Below are positions 46,920-56,177 of a stretch of 64,000 nt of DNA, piece by piece (positions within the stretch are counted from its first letter, which is position 1; every line of letters starts with the position of its first letter). The notes below the pieces were generated by a model. That model had not been told where the DNA came from. It did no database searches and saw only the letters and a list, made by a program, of their open reading frames with translations. A program made the position numbers and the translations under genes. The stretch lies in the NCBI GenBank assembly GCA_009929265.1, contig SAAU01000001.1, positions 122,245 to 186,244 on the forward strand. The letters run 5' to 3'. Source of the DNA: Alphaproteobacteria bacterium (lineage in GTDB: Bacteria > Pseudomonadota > Alphaproteobacteria > CASFRQ01 > SAAU01).

Positions 46920-49592
46920 TTAAAATCCTAAAGCGGCAGAAAATAACATTCGAAAATCAGAGGCCTTATCCTCATTATCTGGGTGCATCCGAACCCCTAA
47001 AGAGCTTTTGAAATTCCAAGCGTCCTTTTGAACAAAGTGATGAAGCATAAAGTCATATTCTGTCTTTTCGGGCGCCAAAGAAACATCCACTTCCTTCATA
47101 TAAATGACGTTTTCATCCCGTCCTGTTGGCAATGAAATTTTGGCCGTCCCTTTTGAAATAGAAAGCGGAGAGGAGACTTCAAAGGCAACAGATTCTTTGC
47201 TATCAAGGGCATATTTTGTCAAAAGGGCAAAGCTAGAGCTTCTCATATCCGATAAATGCATTAAATCCACCTGATTTTGAACACGTGTCCTGCCATAGAA
47301 GTAGGACGCCAAAACAGAAACTTTTGAAGAAAGATTTATTTTTCCCCTGACCCCTGTGAAATACGTTTGGGAAGAGGTCGTTTCAAACGCGCCTGTTCCA
47401 TAAAACCCAAGCATTGCATTTTGTTCATAAAGCAACCCGTTGATGAAAGAAAGCTGAAAGGACTTTGACGCCTCATAACCAAAAGTTGTTGTTGCCGAAT
47501 AAACAGGCAACACATCCCCTGTTGTATCATTGGCGACTTTATCTTCGGCCATAAAGGCATTTTTCCCCGTTTCCAACGCCAACGCAAAATTCAAATTTTT
47601 ATTCAGCTTAAAGGTATTTTCCATTCCATACACATCTTGCTTTTTCGTAAAGGGATTTTCCAAAGCTTGTTCACCCAAATCTTCTTCTTTATAGCTTGAT
47701 TCTTTGAAATAATAAACCTTAGAAAGGCTTTCCCCTGTGTCATAAGAAAAGGCAAAGGCATCAATTTTATCTTTATCTTCATAGGTTTTGGAGGAGGAAA
47801 AAGCAAAACTTAAGTTGTCTGAAATCTTTGTTTTTTGTGCCAAAGAGCGGTGAGCAAAAAGTCTTAATTCCCGCTGAAATAATCTTGCCGAGCTTCCTGT
47901 TTTGGAAATTAAAGACTGGGTTGAAATGTCAAAGGTCCTTTTATAGTCATCCAAAACAGCCACTGTTTGAGGAAGCGCCTCTATTACACTTTTTGAAAAA
48001 ACATTGGATACCTGTAAGGAAGATCCTTCCAAAGCCACCGTTTTTCCGTCTAAATCAGAACTTAACGCAAGGCTTAATGGCCCAATAGGTGCCGTTGCTG
48101 CGTTTAAGTTCAAAAGTCCATGCCCATAAACATCATCCACCCCAGGGGTCCCTAAATCTGTTGCTGTATCAAACAGGATTTGAACCACTTGTTGTGCTGT
48201 TAAATACGGGAACGCCCCTCGCATTAACGCCACAGCCCCCGTCACAACAGGGGTCGCCATGGAGGTCCCGCTTTTATATCCATACGTATCCCCTGCTATT
48301 GTTGAATAGACATTATCCCCAGGGGCGGCCAAGCAATATTCTTTGGTCAATCCACACTGGTTTGAATAACTTGAAATTGTATTACTTGAATTAACGGCAA
48401 TCACACTAATCAATAGATTGGTTAAATCATTTGAGGAAGAGGCATTAAAATAATCCGTTAAAAGTGCCGCATTCAAGATGCCAGCTTCTGGATAGCTTTC
48501 ATTTCCAGCCGCAATCACCAAAACCACATTGTGTTCTTGAGCATATTGTAAGGCCGTTATTCCAGGAGATCCTAAAATAACCTCAAAGTTTGTGTAAGTT
48601 GGGTTAGTCGGATTTAAATCATTAACCTTATCGGCATAAAAGATAGACGGATCACAAGAGGGATCATCCTGACATCCATAACCAAAGGACATATTGACCG
48701 CAACCGCTCCCCCATCAACCAACTCCTTAACCCCGTCATACATAGAGGCGTTCTTATTTGTAATATCATACGCGACAAGAATTTCCGCATTTGGCGCCAC
48801 CCCATGCATGCCTGAATCATTCTTTTCTGCCCCAATAATACCGGCCACATGAACCCCATGGGAATCCACATCACTTCCTGTGCTTGAAATATCATAAACG
48901 CTTCCCATATTATCATTTAAATCTGAATGGGTTGGGGAAACAGAATCATCTAAGACCCCCACTTTAACTTTTGTTGTCGTTCCATTAACATAGCCTGTAT
49001 ACCCTCTTGCATAAGCACTGGAGGCTTTTACTTGCGATAAAAATCCCCCTTGATTATATTCCGCCGTCTCAAAAGCCTCTGTCCCCTCAGGAAGTGCCGG
49101 CTCATCGCTTGTCCCGTCTGTTGTGTTGTTGTTAGAGGAACTGCCCCCACCCCCTGCTGCGGCAATCGCAACAACAGAGATAGAAACACCCCCTAAGGCG
49201 CCCCAGCCTAAATTAGACAGTGTAAAAGAGGGCTCAACAACCGTCCCCTCTGGTAAACGCGTGGTAAATCCTCGATTAAAATAATAACTTAACTTTTGAT
49301 TAAAGCTTTCCCGAAAAGAGGCTGGCATGTTATACACACATTCATGATGCACATCCGCCCCTAAAGACATCAACATTTCAAAAGCTTCATAATCCTTATC
49401 GTAAATCGCTGCACATAAAGGGGTATCCCCTTGCTTATCCACAGCATCCAAATTCCCGCCTTTTTCTAAAAAATCAGAAAGAGCAGAAGAATCCCTTTGA
49501 TAAGCATAATACCTGACATAATTAAATTCTTGTTCGGACGCAGCAGCTTTAAGTGTGAAACACAAAGCAAAAAGTAAAATATATTTTTTCAA
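46920..49592 (-). CDS. Autotransporter-like subtilisin protease with N-terminal ankyrin repeats
   Basis: The 890-residue protein has a signal peptide (about 1-19) and one or two ankyrin-like repeats (about 30-85; DKQGDTPLCAAIYDKDYEA, MLMSLGADVHHE). A hydrophobic Gly-rich segment (128-150) and a GGGGSSSNNN linker follow. The S8 peptidase domain has Asp215 (VGVLDD), His245 (DSHGVHVAG), Asn364 (AAGNES) and Ser444 (SGTSMATP). The C-terminal 300 residues have alternating amphipathic beta strands and end in LLFSAALGF with a terminal Phe, typical of an outer-membrane autotransporter barrel. It is probably a surface-exposed or self-released protease. It lies upstream of clpB on the same strand. Confidence 0.82.
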   Translation of the reverse strand: MKKYILLFALCFTLKAAASEQEFNYVRYYAYQRDSSALSDFLEKGGNLDAVDKQGDTPLCAAIYDKDYEAFEMLMSLGADVHHECVYNMPASFRESFNQKLSYYFNRGFTTRLPEGTVVEPSFTLSNLGWGALGGVSISVVAIAAAGGGGSSSNNNTTDGTSDEPALPEGTEAFETAEYNQGGFLSQVKASSAYARGYTGYVNGTTTKVKVGVLDDSVSPTHSDLNDNMGSVYDISSTGSDVDSHGVHVAGIIGAEKNDSGMHGVAPNAEILVAYDITNKNASMYDGVKELVDGGAVAVNMSFGYGCQDDPSCDPSIFYADKVNDLNPTNPTYTNFEVILGSPGITALQYAQEHNVVLVIAAGNESYPEAGILNAALLTDYFNASSSNDLTNLLISVIAVNSSNTISSYSNQCGLTKEYCLAAPGDNVYSTIAGDTYGYKSGTSMATPVVTGAVALMRGAFPYLTAQQVVQILFDTATDLGTPGVDDVYGHGLLNLNAATAPIGPLSLALSSDLDGKTVALEGSSLQVSNVFSKSVIEALPQTVAVLDDYKRTFDISTQSLISKTGSSARLFQRELRLFAHRSLAQKTKISDNLSFAFSSSKTYEDKDKIDAFAFSYDTGESLSKVYYFKESSYKEEDLGEQALENPFTKKQDVYGMENTFKLNKNLNFALALETGKNAFMAEDKVANDTTGDVLPVYSATTTFGYEASKSFQLSFINGLLYEQNAMLGFYGTGAFETTSSQTYFTGVRGKINLSSKVSVLASYFYGRTRVQNQVDLMHLSDMRSSSFALLTKYALDSKESVAFEVSSPLSISKGTAKISLPTGRDENVIYMKEVDVSLAPEKTEYDFMLHHFVQKDAWNFKSSLGVRMHPDNEDKASDFRMLFSAALGF

Positions 49593-49660
49593 AGGAAGGC
49601 CCTCTTTTAATAAATCTCTTAAAAAAGGATATTAAAAAAGAAAATTAAACACAAGTTTTT

Positions 49661-50446
49661 TTATTTTGTTTTCCCAAATTCTTTTTTAAGGATGAGATTT
49701 AGGATTTGAAACCGCTTCGCTTGATTTTTATAAAACTTAGCGTTTGCAGGAATTTTTCCATTTAATTTAAGCTTTGCATACCAATACGCCTTCTTTGAAA
49801 TTTTGTGCATTCTTTTCAGCGTTCTTTGCTCTTTGTCCGAAAATCCGCCCTCTAAACAAGAAGCAGTCACCTTCTCTGCCTTTCTCAAATAAAAGAACTT
49901 ACGGCTTTTACTCCAAGTTTTTGGAGGATAATCCACACTATCTATCACATTGGCCACTTGATCGGCAATTTTAATAACTTTTGCCTCATAAGACATTGTT
50001 TTAGCATGTTGAACTTGCCATCTCATTTTGTTAATAGCATGTTCGAAATCATTTTTTCCTTCAAAGGGAGGGTTTGTTAATTCTTCGACAATACGAATGG
50101 CTTTCATTAAAGACTCGTCTGGAACACGCTTTTCTAGGGCTTTGTAGAGCAATCTTGGGGTATTTATATCGGTATCTTCCATAACATCGTGTAAAAGAGT
50201 TGCCGACAAAAGGGCTAAATTTTTTTCATTTTGAATTTTTTCTTCGAAATCTTTTCCATCAAGCGCATTGAGGCATAATTCAAACACACGGAAAAGGTGA
50301 ACCGCATACGGGGCTTTTTCATTTTCCTCATTGATGCCTTTTCGTTGAACACCAAAGTGAACCCCTCGGATGAAGCTCCACACGCTTTCCATATATGGAT
50401 TTTGGCAAATGCTTGCTTCTTTTAACTTTGTGTAAGGTATTCTCAT
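49661..50446 (-). CDS. HD-domain protein resembling the SpoT/MESH1 hydrolase domain
   Basis: The 261 residues look like a stand-alone (p)ppGpp-hydrolase-type HD domain. VHFGVQRKG (His30) resembles the HxGQxR motif of SpoT; AVHLFRV (His50), LLHDVMEDT (His86-Asp87) and IKIADQVANVID supply the HD metal ligands. No synthetase domain is present. A hydrolase-only small alarmone hydrolase is the best reading. The sequence around the second half (KTWSKSRKFFYLRKAEKV) matches the LSDRLHNxRxL region only loosely. A good sigma-70 promoter lies upstream. It is divergent from glmS. Confidence 0.65.
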   Translation of the reverse strand: MRIPYTKLKEASICQNPYMESVWSFIRGVHFGVQRKGINEENEKAPYAVHLFRVFELCLNALDGKDFEEKIQNEKNLALLSATLLHDVMEDTDINTPRLLYKALEKRVPDESLMKAIRIVEELTNPPFEGKNDFEHAINKMRWQVQHAKTMSYEAKVIKIADQVANVIDSVDYPPKTWSKSRKFFYLRKAEKVTASCLEGGFSDKEQRTLKRMHKISKKAYWYAKLKLNGKIPANAKFYKNQAKRFQILNLILKKEFGKTK

Positions 50447-50482
50447 CCATTTCTCCCCTAATGGTTAAGAAGCTTTTTACAA

Positions 50483-50511
50483 ATTGTAATATAATTTTAC
50501 TTGCAAGTCAA
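50483..50511 (-). promoter_or_regulatory. Putative sigma-70 promoter of the HD-domain gene
   Basis: On the minus strand, TTGACT (50511-50506), a 17-base spacer and TACAAT (50488-50483) lie about 37 bases before the start. Confidence 0.55.
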
Positions 50512-50566
50512 CGAAAGTCCTTTATTTATTTTAGAATACGATTTTAAACAAGAAAGGATAAATTTT

Positions 50567-52390
50567 ATGTGTGGAATATTTGGGTATTGTGGAAATAAAC
50601 CTGCTTCAAATCTTTTAATTGAAGGGCTTAAACGCCTTGAGTATCGCGGATACGATTCGGCTGGAATTTGTGTTGGCGTTAAGGACGGGTTTTCGATTGT
50701 AAAACGGACAGGGAAACTTAAAAACTTACAAAAAGCACTTCCAGAAAAGGCTTACGGGCGAAATGGGATTGTTCATACGCGTTGGGCAACTCATGGCGGC
50801 GTGACAGAGGCTAATGCCCATCCTCACACAGATTGCACAGGAAAAATTGCTATCGTCCATAATGGGATTATTGAAAATTATGCTTACCTTAAAGAAAGAC
50901 TCCAAGAAAAAGGCCATGTTTTCAAATCTGAAACAGACTCGGAAGTTATCGCCCATTTGATTGAAGAACGCTTTAAGGGCAATTTAACACAAGCGGTTAT
51001 GGAAATTCTCCCCCTTCTTAAAGGAACGTATGGCTTAATTGTGATGCATCAAGATTGCCCAGATATCTTAGTTGGGGCAAGAAATGGCTCTCCTTTGGTT
51101 TTAGGGGTTGGAAATGATGAAATGTTTTTGGCTTCTGATGTAGCAGCCATGGTTTCCTATACACAACAAGTCGTTTATTTGAATGACGGAGAGGTTGTCA
51201 CCCTTACCCCAAGTGAATTTATCACGACGGATCTTGAAAGCCATCCTATTGAAAAAGATATTAACACGGTTGAATATCAAAATGAAAACTTTGATAAACA
51301 AGGTTTTAATGATTTTATGCTTAAAGAAATCCACGAACAACCCGAATCAATCAAACGCGGGTTAGTTGGGCGTTTGGATAAAACAGGAGAAACGGGGCAT
51401 TTAGGCGGCCTCAATATGACAAGCGCCGATCTTCTTAATGTGGAAAGAATTGTCCTTGTGGCAGCAGGAACATCTTACTATGCGGGGCAAACCGTTTCTT
51501 ATTTGATTGAAAAATTGGCCCACCTTCCAACAAAAGTTGAGCTGGCCTCCGAGCTTCGCTACAAAAACATTATTATTGAAAAGAACACTCTTTACTTTGT
51601 TATTTCGCAATCAGGAGAAACAGCCGACACGCTTTTTGCCTTAAGGGAGCTGAAACGCAAAGGCGCCAAAGTTCTTGGTATCTGTAATGCTGTCGGATCT
51701 ACTATTGCCAGAGAGACAGACGGCGGGGTTTATATTCACTCAGGGCCCGAGATTGCGGTGGCCTCGACAAAGGCTTTTACCTCTCAATTAACAGCGCTTT
51801 ATATTTTCTCGCTTATTATGGGCAGGATTCGTTTCCTTTCCAATGAACAAGGCAGTCAATTTATTAAAGCCTTCCAAAACGTGCCTATTTTAATTGAGGA
51901 AATTTTATCTCAAAAAGAGCATATCCACGCCGTTGCCGAAAAATATAAAGGGGCTAAAAACTTCCTCTTTTTGGGACGAGGCATCAATTATCCTGTGGCT
52001 ATGGAAGGGGCGTTAAAACTTAAAGAGATTTCCTACATTCATGCCGAAGGATTTGGCGCTGGCGAACTTAAGCATGGCCCGATTGCTCTAATCAACGAAG
52101 AAACCCCTTCTTTTATGTTAATTCCAAAAGACTCTCTTTATGAAAAGAACGTCTCTAACTTAAAAGAAATTAAGGCCCGCAAAGGTAAAGTGATTGCCCT
52201 TGTCACAAAGGGGGATACGAACGTTTCAAAAATCGCTGATGATATTATTGAAATTCCAGAGATTATGGAAGACTTTATCCCGTTCTTGGCGGTTGTGCCT
52301 CTTCAAATATTCGCCTATTTTGTGGCAAAGGAATTGGGACGCGACGTGGATCAACCTCGCAACTTGGCTAAAAGTGTGACGGTGGAATAA
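50567..52390 (+). CDS. glmS: Glutamine--fructose-6-phosphate aminotransferase (isomerizing)
   Basis: GlmS makes glucosamine-6-phosphate, the first step to UDP-GlcNAc for peptidoglycan and LPS. The correct start is 50567, giving MCGIFGY: Cys2 becomes the N-terminal nucleophile of the glutaminase domain, so the longer frame from 50501 cannot be right. The 607 residues include RLEYRGYDSAG, THTRW-type text (HTRWATHGG), the SIS isomerase domains (SQSGETADT, and STKAFTSQL) and the C-terminal DQPRNLAKSVTVE. No glmS ribozyme is seen in the short leader. Confidence 0.98.
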   Translation: MCGIFGYCGNKPASNLLIEGLKRLEYRGYDSAGICVGVKDGFSIVKRTGKLKNLQKALPEKAYGRNGIVHTRWATHGGVTEANAHPHTDCTGKIAIVHNGIIENYAYLKERLQEKGHVFKSETDSEVIAHLIEERFKGNLTQAVMEILPLLKGTYGLIVMHQDCPDILVGARNGSPLVLGVGNDEMFLASDVAAMVSYTQQVVYLNDGEVVTLTPSEFITTDLESHPIEKDINTVEYQNENFDKQGFNDFMLKEIHEQPESIKRGLVGRLDKTGETGHLGGLNMTSADLLNVERIVLVAAGTSYYAGQTVSYLIEKLAHLPTKVELASELRYKNIIIEKNTLYFVISQSGETADTLFALRELKRKGAKVLGICNAVGSTIARETDGGVYIHSGPEIAVASTKAFTSQLTALYIFSLIMGRIRFLSNEQGSQFIKAFQNVPILIEEILSQKEHIHAVAEKYKGAKNFLFLGRGINYPVAMEGALKLKEISYIHAEGFGAGELKHGPIALINEETPSFMLIPKDSLYEKNVSNLKEIKARKGKVIALVTKGDTNVSKIADDIIEIPEIMEDFIPFLAVVPLQIFAYFVAKELGRDVDQPRNLAKSVTVE

Positions 52391-52430
52391 ACGCCCCATC
52401 TTTTAAAGGAATATTCTTTTGATAAAAAAT

Positions 52431-52460
52431 AAAAGAGAGCTTTTAGGGCTCTCTTTTTTT
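52431..52460. terminator. Bidirectional terminator between glmS and pyrG
   Basis: AAAAGAGAGC pairs with GCTCTCTTTT around a 7-base loop, with T-runs on the plus side and A-runs on the other, between convergent genes. Confidence 0.85.
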
Positions 52461-52482
52461 ATTTTAGTTTTTTAGCTTTCGT

Positions 52483-54126
52483 TTATTCTTGCACTTCTTC
52501 AAGCTTTAAGGCTGCTTCAATAAAGGCCTTAAACACAGGATGTGGCGCAAAAGGACGTGACTTAAACTCTGGATGAAACTGACCTGCAAAGAAGAACGGA
52601 TGCCCTTTAAGCTCAATAATTTCTGGAAGCAATCCATCTGGGGATTTTCCAGAAATAAGAAGACCTTTTTCTTTAAGTTTCTCTTCAAAAGAGATATCCA
52701 ATTCATAGCGATGGCGATGCCGTTCTGAGATTTCCTCTTTCCCATAAATTTTATAAGCAAGCGTTCCTTTTTTGATATGACACGGATAAGCCCCTAAACG
52801 CATCGTGCCTCCCATATCGACATTATCTGGGCGAATCATTTTTTCGCCGTCTTTTTCCCAAACCTTCATTTTGTTAATCAAAGGCGTGCAGGCGCAATCA
52901 AATTCAGAAGAGTTTGCATCCGCAATCCCCAGCACATTTTGGCAAAATTCAATGACAGCAAGTTGAAGCCCTAAACAAATCCCAAAGAAGGGAATCTTGT
53001 GTTCTCTGGCATACGTAATAGCCTTTATTTTGCCTAAAATGCCTCGATTTCCAAATCCGCCTGGAACCAAAATTCCATGGACAGAATTAAATGTTTTTTC
53101 AAATTCTTCATCTGTAAGGCTTTCTAACTTTTCACTATCTACCCAATCAATTAACACTTTACAATCCAAAGAAATCCCTGCGTGGATAAGTGATTCTTTT
53201 AGAGATTTATAGGCCTCTAATAAAGAGCAATACTTTCCAACAACGGCAATGCGTGTTTCCTTTTCGGGATGATCCATACGGCGGATAATTTCTTTCCAGT
53301 TGGAAAGGTCAACCTCAGGGGCCTTATCTAGCAAATGGAAATGATTTAGAACTTGAACATCCAACCCTTCCTTATGATAGGACAAAGGAAGTTCATAAAT
53401 ATTCTTCACATCCAAGGCTGCAATAACATCTTTTTCATTGATATTGCAAAATAGGCTTAGCTTCCGTCTTTCTTCCCTGCCTAAGTGTTTTTTAGACCGA
53501 CAAAGCAAGACATCGGCTTGAATTCCCGCTTCTAAAAGCTTTTTCACCGCTTGTTGCGTTGGTTTTGTCTTAAGTTCTCCTGCCGTTTCAATATAAGGCA
53601 AAAGTGTTAAGTAAATAAAGCAACAGTTTTCACGGCCTTTATCATTTGCAAATTGACGAATCGCCTCAAGGAAAAGGGTCCCTTCAATATCACCAACGGT
53701 CCCTCCAACTTCGTAAAGGACGAAATCTTCATCTGTTAAGTCTGAGTCCAAAAAGCGTTTAAGTTCATCTGTGACATGTGGAATCATTTGAACTGTGGCG
53801 CCTAAATAGTCTCCCCGACGCTCCTTCATTAACACATTGTTATAGATTCTTCCGCCCGAGATACTGTCCGTTTTGTGACAAGAAACACCAGAAAAGCGTT
53901 CATAGTGCCCCAAATCCAAATCTGTTTCAGCCCCATCTTCTGTGACAAAAACCTCCCCATGTTGGTAAGGGGACATGGTGCCGGGATCCAAATTCAAATA
54001 CGGATCCATTTTCCGCATTCTGATTTTATACCCTCTTGATTGAAGAAGAGCGCCCAAAGTTGCTGATGCGATACCTTTCCCTAACGAGGAAACGACACCG
54101 CCTAGAATAAAGACATATTTTATCAT
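52483..54126 (-). CDS. pyrG: CTP synthase
   Basis: PyrG converts UTP to CTP with glutamine. The 547 residues have the N-terminal amidoligase domain (FILGGVVSSLGKGI; MDPYLNLDPGTMSP; DLDLGHYERF) and the C-terminal glutaminase with GGFGNRG, nucleophile Cys in FGICLGLQ, and the His-Glu pair in QFHPEFKSRP. Length is standard (about 545). Confidence 0.98.
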   Translation of the reverse strand: MIKYVFILGGVVSSLGKGIASATLGALLQSRGYKIRMRKMDPYLNLDPGTMSPYQHGEVFVTEDGAETDLDLGHYERFSGVSCHKTDSISGGRIYNNVLMKERRGDYLGATVQMIPHVTDELKRFLDSDLTDEDFVLYEVGGTVGDIEGTLFLEAIRQFANDKGRENCCFIYLTLLPYIETAGELKTKPTQQAVKKLLEAGIQADVLLCRSKKHLGREERRKLSLFCNINEKDVIAALDVKNIYELPLSYHKEGLDVQVLNHFHLLDKAPEVDLSNWKEIIRRMDHPEKETRIAVVGKYCSLLEAYKSLKESLIHAGISLDCKVLIDWVDSEKLESLTDEEFEKTFNSVHGILVPGGFGNRGILGKIKAITYAREHKIPFFGICLGLQLAVIEFCQNVLGIADANSSEFDCACTPLINKMKVWEKDGEKMIRPDNVDMGGTMRLGAYPCHIKKGTLAYKIYGKEEISERHRHRYELDISFEEKLKEKGLLISGKSPDGLLPEIIELKGHPFFFAGQFHPEFKSRPFAPHPVFKAFIEAALKLEEVQE

Positions 54127-54152
54127 GAAAGATTCCTTTGCTGTTTTTCTCT

Positions 54153-54180
54153 ATTCTAAAAAGAGATAAAAAAATCGCAA
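54153..54180 (-). promoter_or_regulatory. Putative promoter of pyrG
   Basis: On the minus strand, TTGCGA (54180-54175), a 16-base spacer and TAGAAT (54158-54153) lie about 27 bases before pyrG. The rest of the gap to 54342 is very AT-rich without recognisable structure. Confidence 0.4.
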
Positions 54181-54342
54181 GGAAAATTTTTATTTTTTTT
54201 CTAGACATTTTTTTTAACAAAAATAAAACGCTTTTTCTTCTTTTCACTTTATTCTTTTTTTATTTTCAAAAAGCCTTTTACTCTCCCGTAAAGTATAAAT
54301 ATTTTTTAAAAACATATTTTGTCAATTATTTTGTTTTTTCTC

Positions 54343-54371
54343 TTGATTTTATATTTTTTCGGCATATTTTA
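54343..54371 (+). promoter_or_regulatory. Putative promoter of the 54.4-kb gene
   Basis: TTGATT (54343-54348) is followed after 16-17 bases by TATTTT/ATTTTA. It is a weak match, about 30 bases before the start; GAAAGGA precedes the ATG. Confidence 0.3.
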
Positions 54372-54399
54372 ATTTCATACTCTAAGAAAGGATATTAAA

Positions 54400-55167
54400 A
54401 TGAATACCCCCCTAATAAAAGAATTTGAATTTTTTCATGCAACTTTAGACACAAACGCCCTTAAAAGCTTCTACAGAGAAGGAGCAAAAGCCATTGGAAA
54501 AGGCTGGTTTGGACAAAAAGATGGATTTTACACTTGGCCCTCTTTAAAAAGAGCAAAAGAACACGCCATTTTTTTAGATGATAAATACGAAGTTTCCTTT
54601 TCAAGGGCTCTTATTATCGGTGTTAAAGTTAAAGCGTTTGATTTGCATTATCCTTTATGGCAAATCGATCTTGAAACAACAAATCCTTTAGATTTATTTG
54701 ATCTTCATAAAGAAAAACTTGAAAAACTTAACCTTCCCTATAAAAGTAAACGTTATGGAGAATGTTTTATCACAATCGAATCGGAAACAACAAATCCTTA
54801 TCGTAAAATTAAATTGTTAAAAAAAGACGGTTCTTTAAAAAGCATCTTTACTTCTGACATTCAATCTTATCCTGAGGCTCTTGAAGCCGTTCAAGCCATT
54901 AATGAGGCTTTGTGTAAATACCCAGATTATAGGAAAGATTATGATAAGAAACTTTACAATTCTATTGTCCATAAGGAAGAAGCTGTAAAATACACAGGAA
55001 AAACCCCTCTTTTGGTTTCAAGAATCCTATTTACGCGCATTAAAGAGGACAACACAGGTCTTTCTACCCTTCTCTACCCTCTTTATGAACGAGAAATCTC
55101 TCCTCAAAAGCAAACTTGCCCGTTCGTAAACCTAAAGCTTTTTGAAAAAGGATGCTACTCCTTTTAA
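54400..55167 (+). CDS. Unrecognised protein with ADP-ribosyltransferase-like N-terminal motifs
   Basis: I do not recognise a family for this 255-residue protein. The first 60 residues follow the pattern of the ART (DUF3990/PARP-like) fold. FFHATLD resembles the first-strand H-[AG]-T motif. After an alpha helix, GWFGQKDGFYTWPSLKRAKEHA resembles the G-x-G-F-Y-x-T...A-x-x-A motif that binds NAD. A Glu for the third motif cannot be placed with confidence; YGECFITIE near residue 125 is one candidate. There is no signal peptide or membrane helix. Flanks are pyrG and an HD-domain gene, neither obviously connected. It has its own weak promoter and strong ribosome binding site. The ART reading is a hypothesis. 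Confidence 0.4.
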   Translation: MNTPLIKEFEFFHATLDTNALKSFYREGAKAIGKGWFGQKDGFYTWPSLKRAKEHAIFLDDKYEVSFSRALIIGVKVKAFDLHYPLWQIDLETTNPLDLFDLHKEKLEKLNLPYKSKRYGECFITIESETTNPYRKIKLLKKDGSLKSIFTSDIQSYPEALEAVQAINEALCKYPDYRKDYDKKLYNSIVHKEEAVKYTGKTPLLVSRILFTRIKEDNTGLSTLLYPLYEREISPQKQTCPFVNLKLFEKGCYSF

Positions 55168-55203
55168 CCTCCAAAAGATAAAAAAGAAATCATATACATA
55201 CCA

Positions 55204-55236
55204 AAAAAAGAGCCTTAATTTTAAGACTCTTTTTTA
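55204..55236. terminator. Bidirectional terminator
   Basis: An AAAAAGAG outer arm and CTTA inner arm pair with TAAG and CTCTTTTT, with one mismatch, between convergent genes. Confidence 0.75.
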
Positions 55237-55278
55237 AATTTTTCTTTTCAAAATCTTATACAAAGTGCTTTTTTTGTT

Positions 55279-55959
55279 CTATCTTGAATTTCCACTCCAA
55301 GAATTGACTTGACTAAAAAAATCATTCTTCTTACTGCTTCTTAAAGCATAACTATTCCCCTTTAGATAAATATTTTGAAGGCGTTCATAGGCTTTTTTTT
55401 CGCCCTCATCCATTGAGGCTACTCGTTTTGCTCGTTCGGTATTAAAATATTTTTCATCGTATCCACGCTCCCATGAGAGTCGAGTCCTATCCGCATCCCA
55501 TAAACAAGCCGAAATATAATTATCAGCTTCTTGCCCCGTTGTGTGGCTTAAAACGGCTTTGACAATGTCTCTTTTTTCGTCTTCTTTCAGGATAAAATCA
55601 TACATACGGATGTATTCTTTAGCAAGCTCTGCCCCTCTTTTGGCATGAAAAGGATCATACCCATCCCCCATTCGCCCTGCATCATGAATACCGGCCGCTA
55701 AAACGACAGGCAACGGACTTTTGTTTAAAGATAGCGCATAGTCTATCCCAAAAAGCCCCACCTGCTCTGTATGAGAAAAGCCATGATAAAGCAATCTCCT
55801 TTGATTAGAAAAAGTTGCAATCTCTGGCATTACTTTATATTCCAAAAAATCAGCATAAATACGAGATAATTCACCTTTTGGCCTGGAAAAAAGATCCTTT
55901 TGTCCAAGCGCAACGTCATAGACGAAGTCAATCGTCTCTTGATAAAATTTATATTCCAT
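55279..55959 (-). CDS. HD-domain phosphohydrolase
   Basis: This is a 226-residue metal-dependent phosphohydrolase of the HD superfamily. Likely ligands are YHGFSHTEQV (His), AAGIHDAGRMGDG (His-Asp), FHAKRGAELA (second His), LSHTTG and the C-terminal Asp in LWDADRTRL. The repeated histidines resemble multi-metal HD proteins that act on nucleotides or cyclic dinucleotides; the substrate is not evident. The last 25 residues are Ser/Asn/Lys-rich and probably disordered. There is no signal peptide. Confidence 0.75.
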   Translation of the reverse strand: MEYKFYQETIDFVYDVALGQKDLFSRPKGELSRIYADFLEYKVMPEIATFSNQRRLLYHGFSHTEQVGLFGIDYALSLNKSPLPVVLAAGIHDAGRMGDGYDPFHAKRGAELAKEYIRMYDFILKEDEKRDIVKAVLSHTTGQEADNYISACLWDADRTRLSWERGYDEKYFNTERAKRVASMDEGEKKAYERLQNIYLKGNSYALRSSKKNDFFSQVNSWSGNSR

Positions 55960-56111
55960 ATATTCTCCCCTAAATATAAAATATAAGTTTTTTATTTAAA
56001 AAATAAAATTCAAATCTTTATAAAATCACTTCTTGTATAAAGGGTTTTTATAAAAAAATCAATTTATTTTAATCTTCTTTGGCTTATTTAAAAAAATGTT
56101 CACACTATTTC

Positions 56112-56140
56112 TTGATATTTAAATGTAAAAGCTCTAATAT
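56112..56140 (+). promoter_or_regulatory. Sigma-70 promoter of kdsB
   Basis: TTGATA (56112-56117), a 17-base spacer and TAATAT (56135-56140) lie about 38 bases before kdsB. AAAGGATAT is the ribosome binding site. Confidence 0.6.
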
Positions 56141-56177
56141 TCCTCATAAGAATTGATCTACAAAGAAAGGATATGTT

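Noticed and set aside
50447-50566. glmS ribozyme or riboswitch upstream of glmS
   Set aside because: The gap is only about 120 bases, AT-rich, shared with a divergent promoter, and shows no ribozyme core.
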